NCBI GenBank assembly: GCA_964438515.1
Contig: CAYTLK010000005.1
Location: forward strand, 34,077 to 98,076
From: RGIG3701 sp964438515
GTDB lineage: Bacteria; Planctomycetota; Planctomycetia; Pirellulales; Thermoguttaceae
Length of the DNA: 64,000 nt
Reading direction: 5' to 3'
Under the pieces are notes generated by a model, which saw only the letters and a list, made by a program, of their open reading frames with translations, did no database searches and was not told the origin of the DNA. Each line of letters begins with the position of its first letter. Position 1 is the first letter of the stretch. Shown piece after piece: positions 27,352-34,922 of this stretch. Position numbers and translations under genes: made by a program.

Positions 27352-29013
27352 ATGCAAAAATTTTCACGACGTCAATTCCTCAACGCATCCATCACGACCG
27401 TTTTTATGTCGGCGGCCGTCCCCTCCGTTTTTCAGTCTGCCGCCTGCGCGGAGGAACCGATTTCTGCGGCTTCGGGTCCCTCTGCTTCGGGTTCTGCTTC
27501 CTGCAAGTCTCTCTGCCCTGAAAAACGACGTTTGAACGTCATCAATTTCATTCGCGGTCTGGAACCTCGCGGCCCGGTCGATCTTTTCGAACCCGTTCAG
27601 AATCAGCTTTTTCTCGCTCGAAAGTTCGGTCTTCCAACCACATGGCTCCTGCAATATTGCGCAATGGTTCAGGGAAATTTCGTCGATTTTCTCAAAAAAG
27701 AACGCAATCCCAACGACGAAATCGGTTTCTGGTTCGAAATGGACCAATACCTCGTTGAGGCGGCCGGAATCCAGTGGCGCAGCAACATTCCGTGGGACTA
27801 TCACGTCCAGCACGGTTTTTCGATCGGATACACGCAAAAAGAACGCATGAAGATGCTCGACACCGCTTTCACCAAGATGAAAGACCTTTTCGGAAAGTAC
27901 CCCGACTCAATCGGAAGCTGGTTTTTCGACGCTTTCTCACTGCAATATGCGTACGAAAAATACGGAATTCAGGCGGCCTGCAACTGTCGCGACCAGTTCG
28001 GAACGGACGGTTACTCCCTTTGGGGCGGTTACGCGGACGGCGGGTACTATCCGTCAAAATTCAATGCGTTCATTCCCGCTCAAACGAAAGAAAATCAGGT
28101 TTCCGTCCCGGTTTTTCGAATGCTGGGGAGCGACCCGGTCGATCAATTCGTGCACGTCGGCGAGTGTCACACGATGGAACCCGTTTGGACCGGAAAACAG
28201 AAAGACTGGGTCGATTGGTTCCTGCGCGAAAACTACCAAACTCCCTGTCTCTCAATGGCTTACGCTCAAATCGGGCAGGAAAATTCCTTCGGATGGCCGG
28301 GAATGAAGGAGGGGTTGGAATATCAGTACCCCGTCGTCGCTGAAATGGCCAAACGAAACGAAATTCAGGTCGAAACCCTCTGTGAAACGGGACGATGGTT
28401 TTCGGAACAATATTCAGAAACTCCCGCAAAATGTACATACTTTTCCTCTGCCAGCGACGATCCGAACCGAGCGGCCGCCTGGTATTTTTCCTCCCGTCAG
28501 AGGTTGGGGTTTTACCGCGATCACGACCGTTTTTACCTCCGAGACTGGCGCGTGTTCGACGAAAAAATGGCCGAGCCGTTCCTGAATTCGGTGACGCGCA
28601 GCGATGTGACGCTGTACGAGTCTCTTCCGATTATGGATTCGTCGCTCTGGCAGCCGGAAGGCTCGATCGGGCTGTGTTTCGAGCAAAACGGGACCCCGGC
28701 GACGGTCGAATTCGCAAAAGTTGAAGAGGTCGGGAGAGCAAATTTGTCGATCGAGGGGCGCACAACGTCGGGAAACCTGCAAATTCTCTGCAAACCCTCG
28801 ATGCTCGCGATACACTTTCCGGCCGCCGGGTTCACGCTTCGCTATCCGTCCTGCAAATCCAATCCGACGACCCGAACGACGAAGGAATATGGAATAATAT
28901 TCGAATATAAAGGATATTCGTACACACTTAAGATTCTTCAGGGGTCCTACATTGCAGCGACAGGCGACTTTCAGCCGGACGCCAATTTCGATCTTGTTTT
29001 TGAGATTGCGTAA
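27352..29013 (+). CDS. Tat-secreted protein of unknown function, polysaccharide-deacetylase/glycosidase-like
   Basis: 553 residues. The N-terminus FSRRQFLNASI is a twin-arginine signal with a cleavage region near SAACAEE. AAGGA lies upstream of the ATG. The mature part reads like an alpha/beta barrel with many aromatic residues and several conserved-looking acidic or His sites (GFWFEMDQYLVE; PWDYHVQHG; GSWFFDAFSLQYAYEKYG; GECHTMEPVW). The arrangement resembles deacetylase or GH57/GH38-like barrels, but I cannot assign a family. It is monocistronic with its own promoter and is convergent with the kinase gene. Confidence 0.65.
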   Translation: MQKFSRRQFLNASITTVFMSAAVPSVFQSAACAEEPISAASGPSASGSASCKSLCPEKRRLNVINFIRGLEPRGPVDLFEPVQNQLFLARKFGLPTTWLLQYCAMVQGNFVDFLKKERNPNDEIGFWFEMDQYLVEAAGIQWRSNIPWDYHVQHGFSIGYTQKERMKMLDTAFTKMKDLFGKYPDSIGSWFFDAFSLQYAYEKYGIQAACNCRDQFGTDGYSLWGGYADGGYYPSKFNAFIPAQTKENQVSVPVFRMLGSDPVDQFVHVGECHTMEPVWTGKQKDWVDWFLRENYQTPCLSMAYAQIGQENSFGWPGMKEGLEYQYPVVAEMAKRNEIQVETLCETGRWFSEQYSETPAKCTYFSSASDDPNRAAAWYFSSRQRLGFYRDHDRFYLRDWRVFDEKMAEPFLNSVTRSDVTLYESLPIMDSSLWQPEGSIGLCFEQNGTPATVEFAKVEEVGRANLSIEGRTTSGNLQILCKPSMLAIHFPAAGFTLRYPSCKSNPTTRTTKEYGIIFEYKGYSYTLKILQGSYIAATGDFQPDANFDLVFEIA

Positions 29014-29077
29014 TTGGCCGCTTACTACGGTCTTTTTGCCTGAAAAAGCTCGGAGGGAAAAAAATTTCGCGCAAACG

Positions 29078-29134
29078 ACGTAAGTCCGTTGTTTGACATC
29101 AGTTACACAATATTGAAAAACAGCGGACTCACGT
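29078..29134. terminator. 17-bp inverted repeat between convergent genes
   Basis: ACGTAAGTCCGTTGTTT (29078-29094) and AAACAGCGGACTCACGT (29118-29134) pair at 15 of 17 positions. It sits between the ends of the 27352 gene and the kinase gene and could end transcription from both sides; no T-run is present. A second shorter inverted pair (29153-29162 with 29231-29240) lies in the same 234-bp gap. Confidence 0.45.
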
Positions 29135-29247
29135 TCCTCACTCACAGAAATGACGTTTTAAACTCATTCTATTTGAACTTCATAGGTTCATCACAGAAGA
29201 AAATTCCATATTCTGGAAGAAAAACTGAATTTTAAAACGTGATGAGT

Positions 29248-31491
29248 TTAATCGTTTTCAGGGATGGAATTTTCCTCATTTACAGCCCGCGTGAGCTTCG
29301 TCAAAGTTTCCTGAAATTCTTTGGATCGGATTCCGTGATACTTTTGCAGTTCACCTCGGATTTTAGCGGCCAATTGTCCGAAAGCGTCGTTCTTTTTCGC
29401 GGCTGCGACCCGTTCCAATCGTTCCATCTGCATCGTCAGTAATGACTCTTTGGCGGCATCCGGGGTCTCCGGATTGTAAAACAAAATTTCCAGCATTCCC
29501 TGCAGACGTTCCGTCTCTTTGCGTCCGACATTTTGATTTTCGTTTCGATAAAGCCAGAAAATATATTCCTTGCGTAATTCGACAACCGAAGTGACGACGC
29601 TCGGCGTGTTTGGGAAACGGCCCAGCAACTGGTCGGAAAGGGACAGTACCAAATCAAGTTCCTGCCAATCTTTTTCTTTAAATTGCTTGGCGTAGTAAAG
29701 TTTGCGGCTCATCAAATCGACCAGCGCCAGTCCGTATTCGGGACGGTCCGGATATTCTTCGGTCAGTTCGTTGAGCAATATTAATGCGTTCGGCTCGACT
29801 CCTGCAATCCTGGTCGAACGAAAATCTTTCGGATGAAATCCAAGCAAAATGGCATACTGAAAGCGATATTCGGGATTTTTCGGGTCCGATTTCAGAAAGG
29901 TATGAATTCGTTCGAACGCTTTTTGATGCTTACCAAGGACCTGCAACGCACAAACCGCTTCGTAGTCATTGGGATATTTTTCAACAACTTTTCTGGAAAT
30001 CTGGTCGGCAGACTGCGTTTTTCCCTGACGGCGCAGAGCTTCGGCGAGCTGATTCATTGCGAAAGCATTCGGGGAGGATTCAACGACCCTGGTGAAGGCC
30101 TTTTCCGCAAGAGCGTAATCGCCCGAACGCATCGCGGCCGTTCCAACGATTCTGTTTGCTTCGGAGATCTGAGATTTCGATAAATTACGCTGTTCTGCAA
30201 TCTCCTGATAGTACGGCAAAAGACGAGAAAGAAGCTCACTCCCACTGGACGTCGGCGTCTGACGTTCGATATGAGAAAAAATGTCCGAAAGCGTCGCGTC
30301 GGCGGTTGCTGCGTTTTTTTCAGCAAGCTTCAAGGCTGCGTTTGTGCGAATGAAACCAATGCTCAGGGCAAAAATGAACGCGAGAAACAAAATGACTCCG
30401 AGCAAACTCAATGCCGCTGCCGACGGTTTTCGCTTCGCCCACAAATGAAAGCGATGAAATACCGAAGGTTTGACCGCCGCAACAGCTTCATGATTGAGGA
30501 AACGCTGCAACTCGACAGCAACATCTTCCATACTGGAGTAACGATCTTCAGGATTGAAACGGATGCATTTATTGATAATTGCAGAAAAATCAAAATCTGT
30601 ACACTCCAAAACTGGCAAAGGCTCTTTGCAGATTCGCGCAATCAATTCCTTGGGACTTTTTTCGGAGAGTATCGGTTTTTTCATCACCAGTTCATAGAGC
30701 GTAACGCCCAAAGAATACTGGTCCCCGGCGAACGTGTTGATTCCATGAATCAGTCTTTCGGGCGGCATGTAGCGCAAGGTTCCGCTTTGCGTATCGACGT
30801 TTTCCTGAACGCCTTCAGGAGTTTGAAGTATGAATGCGAGGCCGAAATCACTGACGTGCACCTCTCCACTGGAATCTAACAGCAAATTGGCGGGTTTGAC
30901 GTCGCGATGCAAAACATTGCAGCCGTGCGCGTAAGCAAGTGCTTTGGCCGCCTGAAGTCCGATTTGAGCAATTTCTCGCACATCATTAAAGCTGCATTGA
31001 TCCAACCCTTTGCCTTGAATCAATTCCATCGCGTAATAACACCGTTCTGAACAGCAGCCGGCACTGAGAACTTTGACGATATTGGGATGATGAAGCATGG
31101 CGATCACCTGAGCTTCATTCTCAAACATTTTTCGTTGTTCAGAGTCCGCAGGATGCGAAGCTGAGAGTATTTTGACGGCGACCTTGCGATTCAACGAGAT
31201 TTGCCGAGCTTCAAAAACAACGCCCATTCCTCCGGCACCGATTTTGCGGAGCAATTGATAGTCCGTATTCTCCAATTCCGGAAGATCGAACGTCTGAATT
31301 CCTGCGTTCTGCTGTTTTTCAGCCGAGCAATTTTCCATTTGCAGCAACAGCGGCAAAAGCTCCTGCAGATGTTGGGAATGTGACGGGTAACGCTTTGCGA
31401 ACTCCTCCATATCAGGCGTCTCGCCGAGGCGGCACTGTTCCAGAAACTGTTCGATCAAATCTTCAAATTCAAATTCAATTTCTTGACTCAT
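29248..31491 (-). CDS. Membrane Ser/Thr protein kinase with C-terminal TPR-like region
   Basis: 747 residues. An acidic N-terminal segment precedes a Hanks-type kinase domain: glycine loop IGAGGMG (84-90), VAVK Lys 107, HRDVKPAN (195-202), DFG (215-217) and PPERL. One membrane span follows (LLGVILFLAFIFALSIGFI). The C-terminal ~350 residues are helical repeats of the TPR type (GDYALAEKAFTRVVESSPNA; PNDYEAVCALQVLGKHQKA), probably outside the cytoplasm and acting as a sensor or scaffold. Its ATG overlaps the stop of an ECF-sigma-like fragment (ATGA), a coupling usual for planctomycete sigma-kinase pairs. The substrate is unknown. Confidence 0.93.
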   Translation of the reverse strand: MSQEIEFEFEDLIEQFLEQCRLGETPDMEEFAKRYPSHSQHLQELLPLLLQMENCSAEKQQNAGIQTFDLPELENTDYQLLRKIGAGGMGVVFEARQISLNRKVAVKILSASHPADSEQRKMFENEAQVIAMLHHPNIVKVLSAGCCSERCYYAMELIQGKGLDQCSFNDVREIAQIGLQAAKALAYAHGCNVLHRDVKPANLLLDSSGEVHVSDFGLAFILQTPEGVQENVDTQSGTLRYMPPERLIHGINTFAGDQYSLGVTLYELVMKKPILSEKSPKELIARICKEPLPVLECTDFDFSAIINKCIRFNPEDRYSSMEDVAVELQRFLNHEAVAAVKPSVFHRFHLWAKRKPSAAALSLLGVILFLAFIFALSIGFIRTNAALKLAEKNAATADATLSDIFSHIERQTPTSSGSELLSRLLPYYQEIAEQRNLSKSQISEANRIVGTAAMRSGDYALAEKAFTRVVESSPNAFAMNQLAEALRRQGKTQSADQISRKVVEKYPNDYEAVCALQVLGKHQKAFERIHTFLKSDPKNPEYRFQYAILLGFHPKDFRSTRIAGVEPNALILLNELTEEYPDRPEYGLALVDLMSRKLYYAKQFKEKDWQELDLVLSLSDQLLGRFPNTPSVVTSVVELRKEYIFWLYRNENQNVGRKETERLQGMLEILFYNPETPDAAKESLLTMQMERLERVAAAKKNDAFGQLAAKIRGELQKYHGIRSKEFQETLTKLTRAVNEENSIPEND

Positions 31492-31655
31492 GGGCGAAAC
31501 TCGCTTAATTCTATCAAAATCTTTTGCAGACGTTCAAGTGCCCGGACGTATCGTATGCTCGCGTTTTTGGGCGTAACGTGCAAAACCTCCGCGCATTCGG
31601 CGTTCGACATACTATCAAAATGACGCATCTCAAGAATGCTTTTCTTTTTCAAATT
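31488..31655 (-). pseudogene. Remnant of an ECF sigma factor (region 4 only)
   Basis: Just upstream of the kinase and coupled to it by ATGA, a 55-codon open stretch reads ILEMRHFDSMSNAE, CAEVLHVTPKNASIRYVRAL and ERLQKILIEL, which closely follows the helix-turn-helix region 4 of planctomycete ECF sigma factors. An in-frame TAG at 31656-31658 ends it upstream and region 2 is absent: the FGE-like gene occupies the space. An internal ATG at 31628 would give a 46-residue peptide. It is either the decayed 3' end of a sigma gene or a stand-alone region-4 peptide. Confidence 0.7.
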
Positions 31656-31679
31656 CTACAGGATTGTTCTGGAAAATTT

Positions 31680-32678
31680 TTATTTTTTGCGGCTGCCAGA
31701 ATCAGAACCTTGGGTTTCTCGAACGACTCGAAAGCTCACATCCGCAGCGCCTTCTGTGACTCTCCTCCCGATTCCTTTCAGCTCGGTACGGCACTCTGTT
31801 CGACGCGAGTCCCACGCTCCGCCTTTGACGGACATCATACTTTTGCTGCCTGAAACTGGGGTGGAGGTCCATTCCCAGCAGTTCCCCCACATATCGATGG
31901 CGCCGCAAGCCGACGGGGTTTGCGGATAGGCGTCAACCGGTGTCGTTCCGTCGTTTTCCTCACAATTGAAATCTGCGTCTTTCGGCATATGACCCGCTGC
32001 GTAGGACCATTCTTCTTCGGTCGGAAGACGATAAACGGCGCTCCTGTCTTTGCCGGAAAGCCACTTACAGTACGAAACCGCATCATTGTAGGTCACATGG
32101 ACCACCGGATGATTCTCTTTGCCGCTCGGAATGTTTCCCTTCGTCCAATCTTTGGGAGCCTTGCGGCGAGCCGCTTTGATGAATTCAGCATACTCCTTGT
32201 TCGTCACGGGAGTGTACGCAATCGTCACATTCTGTGCCGCTCCCAGAACCGGCAAATACCCGCTCTCCGCATCGCGTGAACCCGGTCGAAGCCGCGGATC
32301 CGTGAATCTGCGCATATTCTGTTCAATCCGAAGTTCCCTATTTTGAATCATTTCATCCACGATTTCCTGCATCTCCTGAATTTTCGACTCATGTTTTGCA
32401 GTCCGTTTCAATTCTTCGAGCTTTGCTTTTTTACGTTCCGTCACTTTATCATAATTCATTCCAATCTGTTTTCTCAATGCCGCCAGATTCGCCTCTGACG
32501 GGTCGCGGCGGCAAGCGGAAATCAATTGTTTCGTCTCTTCATTCAGTTCGGGACGTTCCTTTTCGACTGTCGTGCTGAATTTGTGCAATTTCGCTTCTCC
32601 GTTCGGAGCTGCAAATCCGGTACTGACCGCAGTAATCACACACACGGCAAAAACAATTTTTGACAGACTAATTTTCAT
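31680..32678 (-). CDS. Secreted formylglycine-generating-enzyme-like (SUMF1/FGE-sulfatase domain) protein
   Basis: 332 residues with a signal peptide (cleavage near STGFAAP), a charged helical segment to about residue 130, then an FGE-sulfatase domain: PVTNKEYAEF, HPVVHVTYNDAVSYCKWL, YRLPTEEEWSYAA, DMWGNCWEWT and FRVVR. True FGE enzymes oxidise sulfatase Cys or Ser to formylglycine; many planctomycete members of this fold have other or unknown roles, so I do not assert activity. The ribosome site is AAAGGAT. The promoter appears to come from the 3' end of dispersed repeat copy 1, which ends only 22 bp before the ATG. The gene ends 25 bp before the sigma remnant and may be its new upstream partner. 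Confidence 0.85.
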   Translation of the reverse strand: MKISLSKIVFAVCVITAVSTGFAAPNGEAKLHKFSTTVEKERPELNEETKQLISACRRDPSEANLAALRKQIGMNYDKVTERKKAKLEELKRTAKHESKIQEMQEIVDEMIQNRELRIEQNMRRFTDPRLRPGSRDAESGYLPVLGAAQNVTIAYTPVTNKEYAEFIKAARRKAPKDWTKGNIPSGKENHPVVHVTYNDAVSYCKWLSGKDRSAVYRLPTEEEWSYAAGHMPKDADFNCEENDGTTPVDAYPQTPSACGAIDMWGNCWEWTSTPVSGSKSMMSVKGGAWDSRRTECRTELKGIGRRVTEGAADVSFRVVRETQGSDSGSRKK

Positions 32679-32700
32679 GATCTTTATCCTTTCACTTAAG

Positions 32701-32807
32701 TTATACTAACACTATTTTGAATTTCAGTTTTTCCGTCCGCCGCTGGAGCTGCGCACCACGGCTTCTGCAGTCTTTGTGAAAACGGAATTTCATTGTGAAA
32801 CCAGCAT
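32701..32807 (-). repeat. Dispersed ~108-bp repeat, copy 1 (minus)
   Basis: This differs from copy 2 (38651-38758) at about 9 of 107 positions with no gap. It contains an ATG-to-TAA frame of 30 codons (starting MKFRFHKDCRSRGAQLQ). On the minus strand its end carries CTGAAA, 16 bp and TATAAC, leading straight into the FGE-like gene. The central GCCGTGG..CCAGCGGC can fold as a bulged hairpin. Confidence 0.85.
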
Positions 32808-33059
32808 ATTGATGCCGCAGCGTCTTCGCTCATTATTAAGAATGCGTTTTTTCACAGAAATCTACACTCGAACGAAAAAATCCGAATATTTTTACCCGAC
32901 ACATTTTGGATTTCCTCATCTTCGTGTGACGCTGTTGCGAAACGACTGCCGTTCTAGCCGTCCAAAGCGAAATTTTCGTACAAATTTAGTATGTCACAAA
33001 TTTTCACACGAATTCACCGAAAATGGGGGTGGGCCTCTGGACGTTTTCGAATTTTGTGG

Positions 33060-33129
33060 TACAATAAGGGAAATTTTAAAGGAAGGTCAAAGGTTCCAAG
33101 TGCTGCGTCACGCCGACATTTGGACCTTT
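33060..33129 (+). promoter_or_regulatory. glyS leader with -10 box and hairpin
   Basis: TACAAT at 33060-33065 resembles a -10 box with no good -35. Downstream, CAAAGGTTCCAA (about 33088-33099) pairs with TTTGGACCTTTG (33119-33130) apart from one bulged base, about 50 bp before glyS. I do not see the T-box consensus. The rest of the 32808-33177 stretch has no gene. Confidence 0.4.
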
Positions 33130-33177
33130 GATGAATAAATTTCCGGAATCGTCACGATTCCCTGAGGAGTTACTATT

Positions 33178-34788
33178 ATGGAAATGAAAGAATTGGTCGC
33201 GCTCTGCAAAAAACGCGGATTTCTGTTTCAGTCAAGCGAAATTTACGGCGGTTTGAACGGATTCTGGGATTACGGTCCGCTGGGGGTCGAACTGAAACGG
33301 AACGTGAAAAACGCATGGTGGCAGGACATGGTCACGATGCACAACGAACAGAAACTCGACGCCGGCGCGCCTTCCACGTACGAAATGACCGGCCTCGACT
33401 GCAGCATCATCATGCACCCGCAAGTTTGGAAATGTTCCGGACATTACGACCTTTTCCACGATTTCATGGTCGACTGCACCGAATCGAAACGCCGCTATCG
33501 TTACGACCAGTTGCGCGGACGATGGGTCGAAGCAAAAGGTCAGAAGATTTTCATTCTCGGCGACCCGGCTGCGGATACGTGGGACGAAAGCATTCATGCG
33601 CGGGCACAGAAGTTCTTCGGACTGCGTGCAAAGGATGCGGACCAAATGACGTTCGGAGAGGATTTGATTTCTCTCGATAAAATCTCCGACTTTTCGCAAG
33701 TTTTGGCTCCCGAAGCGAAACATCTCGGAACGCTGACGTCTCCGCGCGAGTTCAATCTGATGTTCAAAACCGTCATCGGCGCTTTGGGCGGCGAAGAAGA
33801 CGCCTCGTTCCTCCGTCCCGAAACGGCGCAGGGAATTTTCGTGAACTTCAAAAACGTCATCGACAGCACGCGCATTCGAATTCCGTTCGGAATCTGCCAG
33901 CAGGGAAAAAGTTTCCGAAACGAAATCACGCCCCGAAACTTTACGTTCCGTTCCCGTGAGTTCGAACAGATGGAATGCGAGTTCTTCTGCGAACCGAGCA
34001 CCTCGCGGCAATGGTACGAATATTGGCGCAACCGTCGTTTTCAATGGTACATTAAAATGGGTCTCGCAAGCGAAAAACTCCGTTTGCGCGAACACGAACA
34101 GGAGGAACTGGCGCACTACAGCGTCGGAACCGCCGACATCGAATACGCTTTCCCCTTCCTCCCCGAAGGCGAGTTCGGCGAACTTGAAGGAATTGCGCAT
34201 CGCGGCGATTTTGACCTGCGCAGCCACTCCGAAGGAAAGCTCGTCAATCACGACGGCAAACTGGAAGTCGAACTCGACGAAAACGGCAAACCGAAATATC
34301 GAGGGTGCGGAAAAGATTTGTCGTATTTTGACGATCAGACGCGCCAAAGATACATCCCGCACGTGATTGAACCGTCTTCCGGGGCGGACCGCGCGACGCT
34401 CGCGTTCCTTTGCGAGGCGTACGACGAGGACGAGTGTCCCGACGAGAATGGAGTAATGTCGAAACGCGTGGTTCTTCGGTTCCATCCGAGCCTTGCGCCT
34501 GTGAAAGCGGCCGTTTTCCCGCTCGTGAAAAAGGACGGAATGCCGGAGCTTGCATCGGACATTTACGGAGAGCTGAAAAAGCATTTTGTGGCGTTTTACG
34601 ATGAGAAAGGGGCGGTCGGCCGACGCTACCGTCGTCAGGATGAGATTGGGACGCCGTACTGCATCACGGTGGACAGTCAGACGCTGATTGACGGCACCGT
34701 GACAGTTCGTGACCGCGACACGCTCGAACAGAAGCGCATTCATAAAGACGATCTCGTCGCGGAAATTACGAAGAAAATCAACGAATAA
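33178..34788 (+). CDS. glyS: Glycyl-tRNA synthetase, homodimeric class II type
   Basis: 536 residues; GAGGAG precedes the ATG. It charges tRNA-Gly with glycine. The start (MEMKELVALCKKRGFLFQSS) and YGGLNGFWDYGPLG are characteristic of the eukaryotic/archaeal-like alpha2 type rather than the alpha2-beta2 GlyQ/GlyS type. Class II motif 2 (GKSFRNEITPRNFTFRSREF) and motif 3 (IEPSSGADRATLAFL) are intact, as is a C-terminal anticodon-binding domain. It is convergent with mutS and has a leader hairpin. Confidence 0.96.
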   Translation: MEMKELVALCKKRGFLFQSSEIYGGLNGFWDYGPLGVELKRNVKNAWWQDMVTMHNEQKLDAGAPSTYEMTGLDCSIIMHPQVWKCSGHYDLFHDFMVDCTESKRRYRYDQLRGRWVEAKGQKIFILGDPAADTWDESIHARAQKFFGLRAKDADQMTFGEDLISLDKISDFSQVLAPEAKHLGTLTSPREFNLMFKTVIGALGGEEDASFLRPETAQGIFVNFKNVIDSTRIRIPFGICQQGKSFRNEITPRNFTFRSREFEQMECEFFCEPSTSRQWYEYWRNRRFQWYIKMGLASEKLRLREHEQEELAHYSVGTADIEYAFPFLPEGEFGELEGIAHRGDFDLRSHSEGKLVNHDGKLEVELDENGKPKYRGCGKDLSYFDDQTRQRYIPHVIEPSSGADRATLAFLCEAYDEDECPDENGVMSKRVVLRFHPSLAPVKAAVFPLVKKDGMPELASDIYGELKKHFVAFYDEKGAVGRRYRRQDEIGTPYCITVDSQTLIDGTVTVRDRDTLEQKRIHKDDLVAEITKKINE

Positions 34789-34825
34789 GGTTGAAATTCG
34801 CACAACTGTAAAGTACATTAAGAAT

Positions 34826-34861
34826 GTGTGAGGCGTCCATTTCACATTTGACGCCCCGCAC
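34826..34861. terminator. Shared hairpin between glyS and mutS
   Basis: GTGTGAGGCGTC (34826-34837) pairs with GACGCCCCGCAC (34850-34861) with one mismatch and one G-U pair, midway in the gap between the two convergent stops. Confidence 0.55.
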
Positions 34862-34922
34862 GTTCATAAGTTCTTTTCGTCGCCGCTCGTTATTTTATCT
34901 ATTCTACTCAGACTATCTATAT

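Noticed and set aside
33000..33060. T-box riboswitch before glyS
   Set aside because: A GGGTGG string occurs, but it lies before the -10-like box and the rest of the T-box consensus and specifier loop are absent.
32776..33138. 120-codon plus-strand frame between the FGE-like gene and glyS
   Set aside because: It starts inside the dispersed repeat in reverse orientation and runs through the glyS leader; it has no ribosome site or recognisable sequence.
33232..34845. Long minus-strand open frame over glyS
   Set aside because: Exact antisense shadow of glyS, produced by codon bias.
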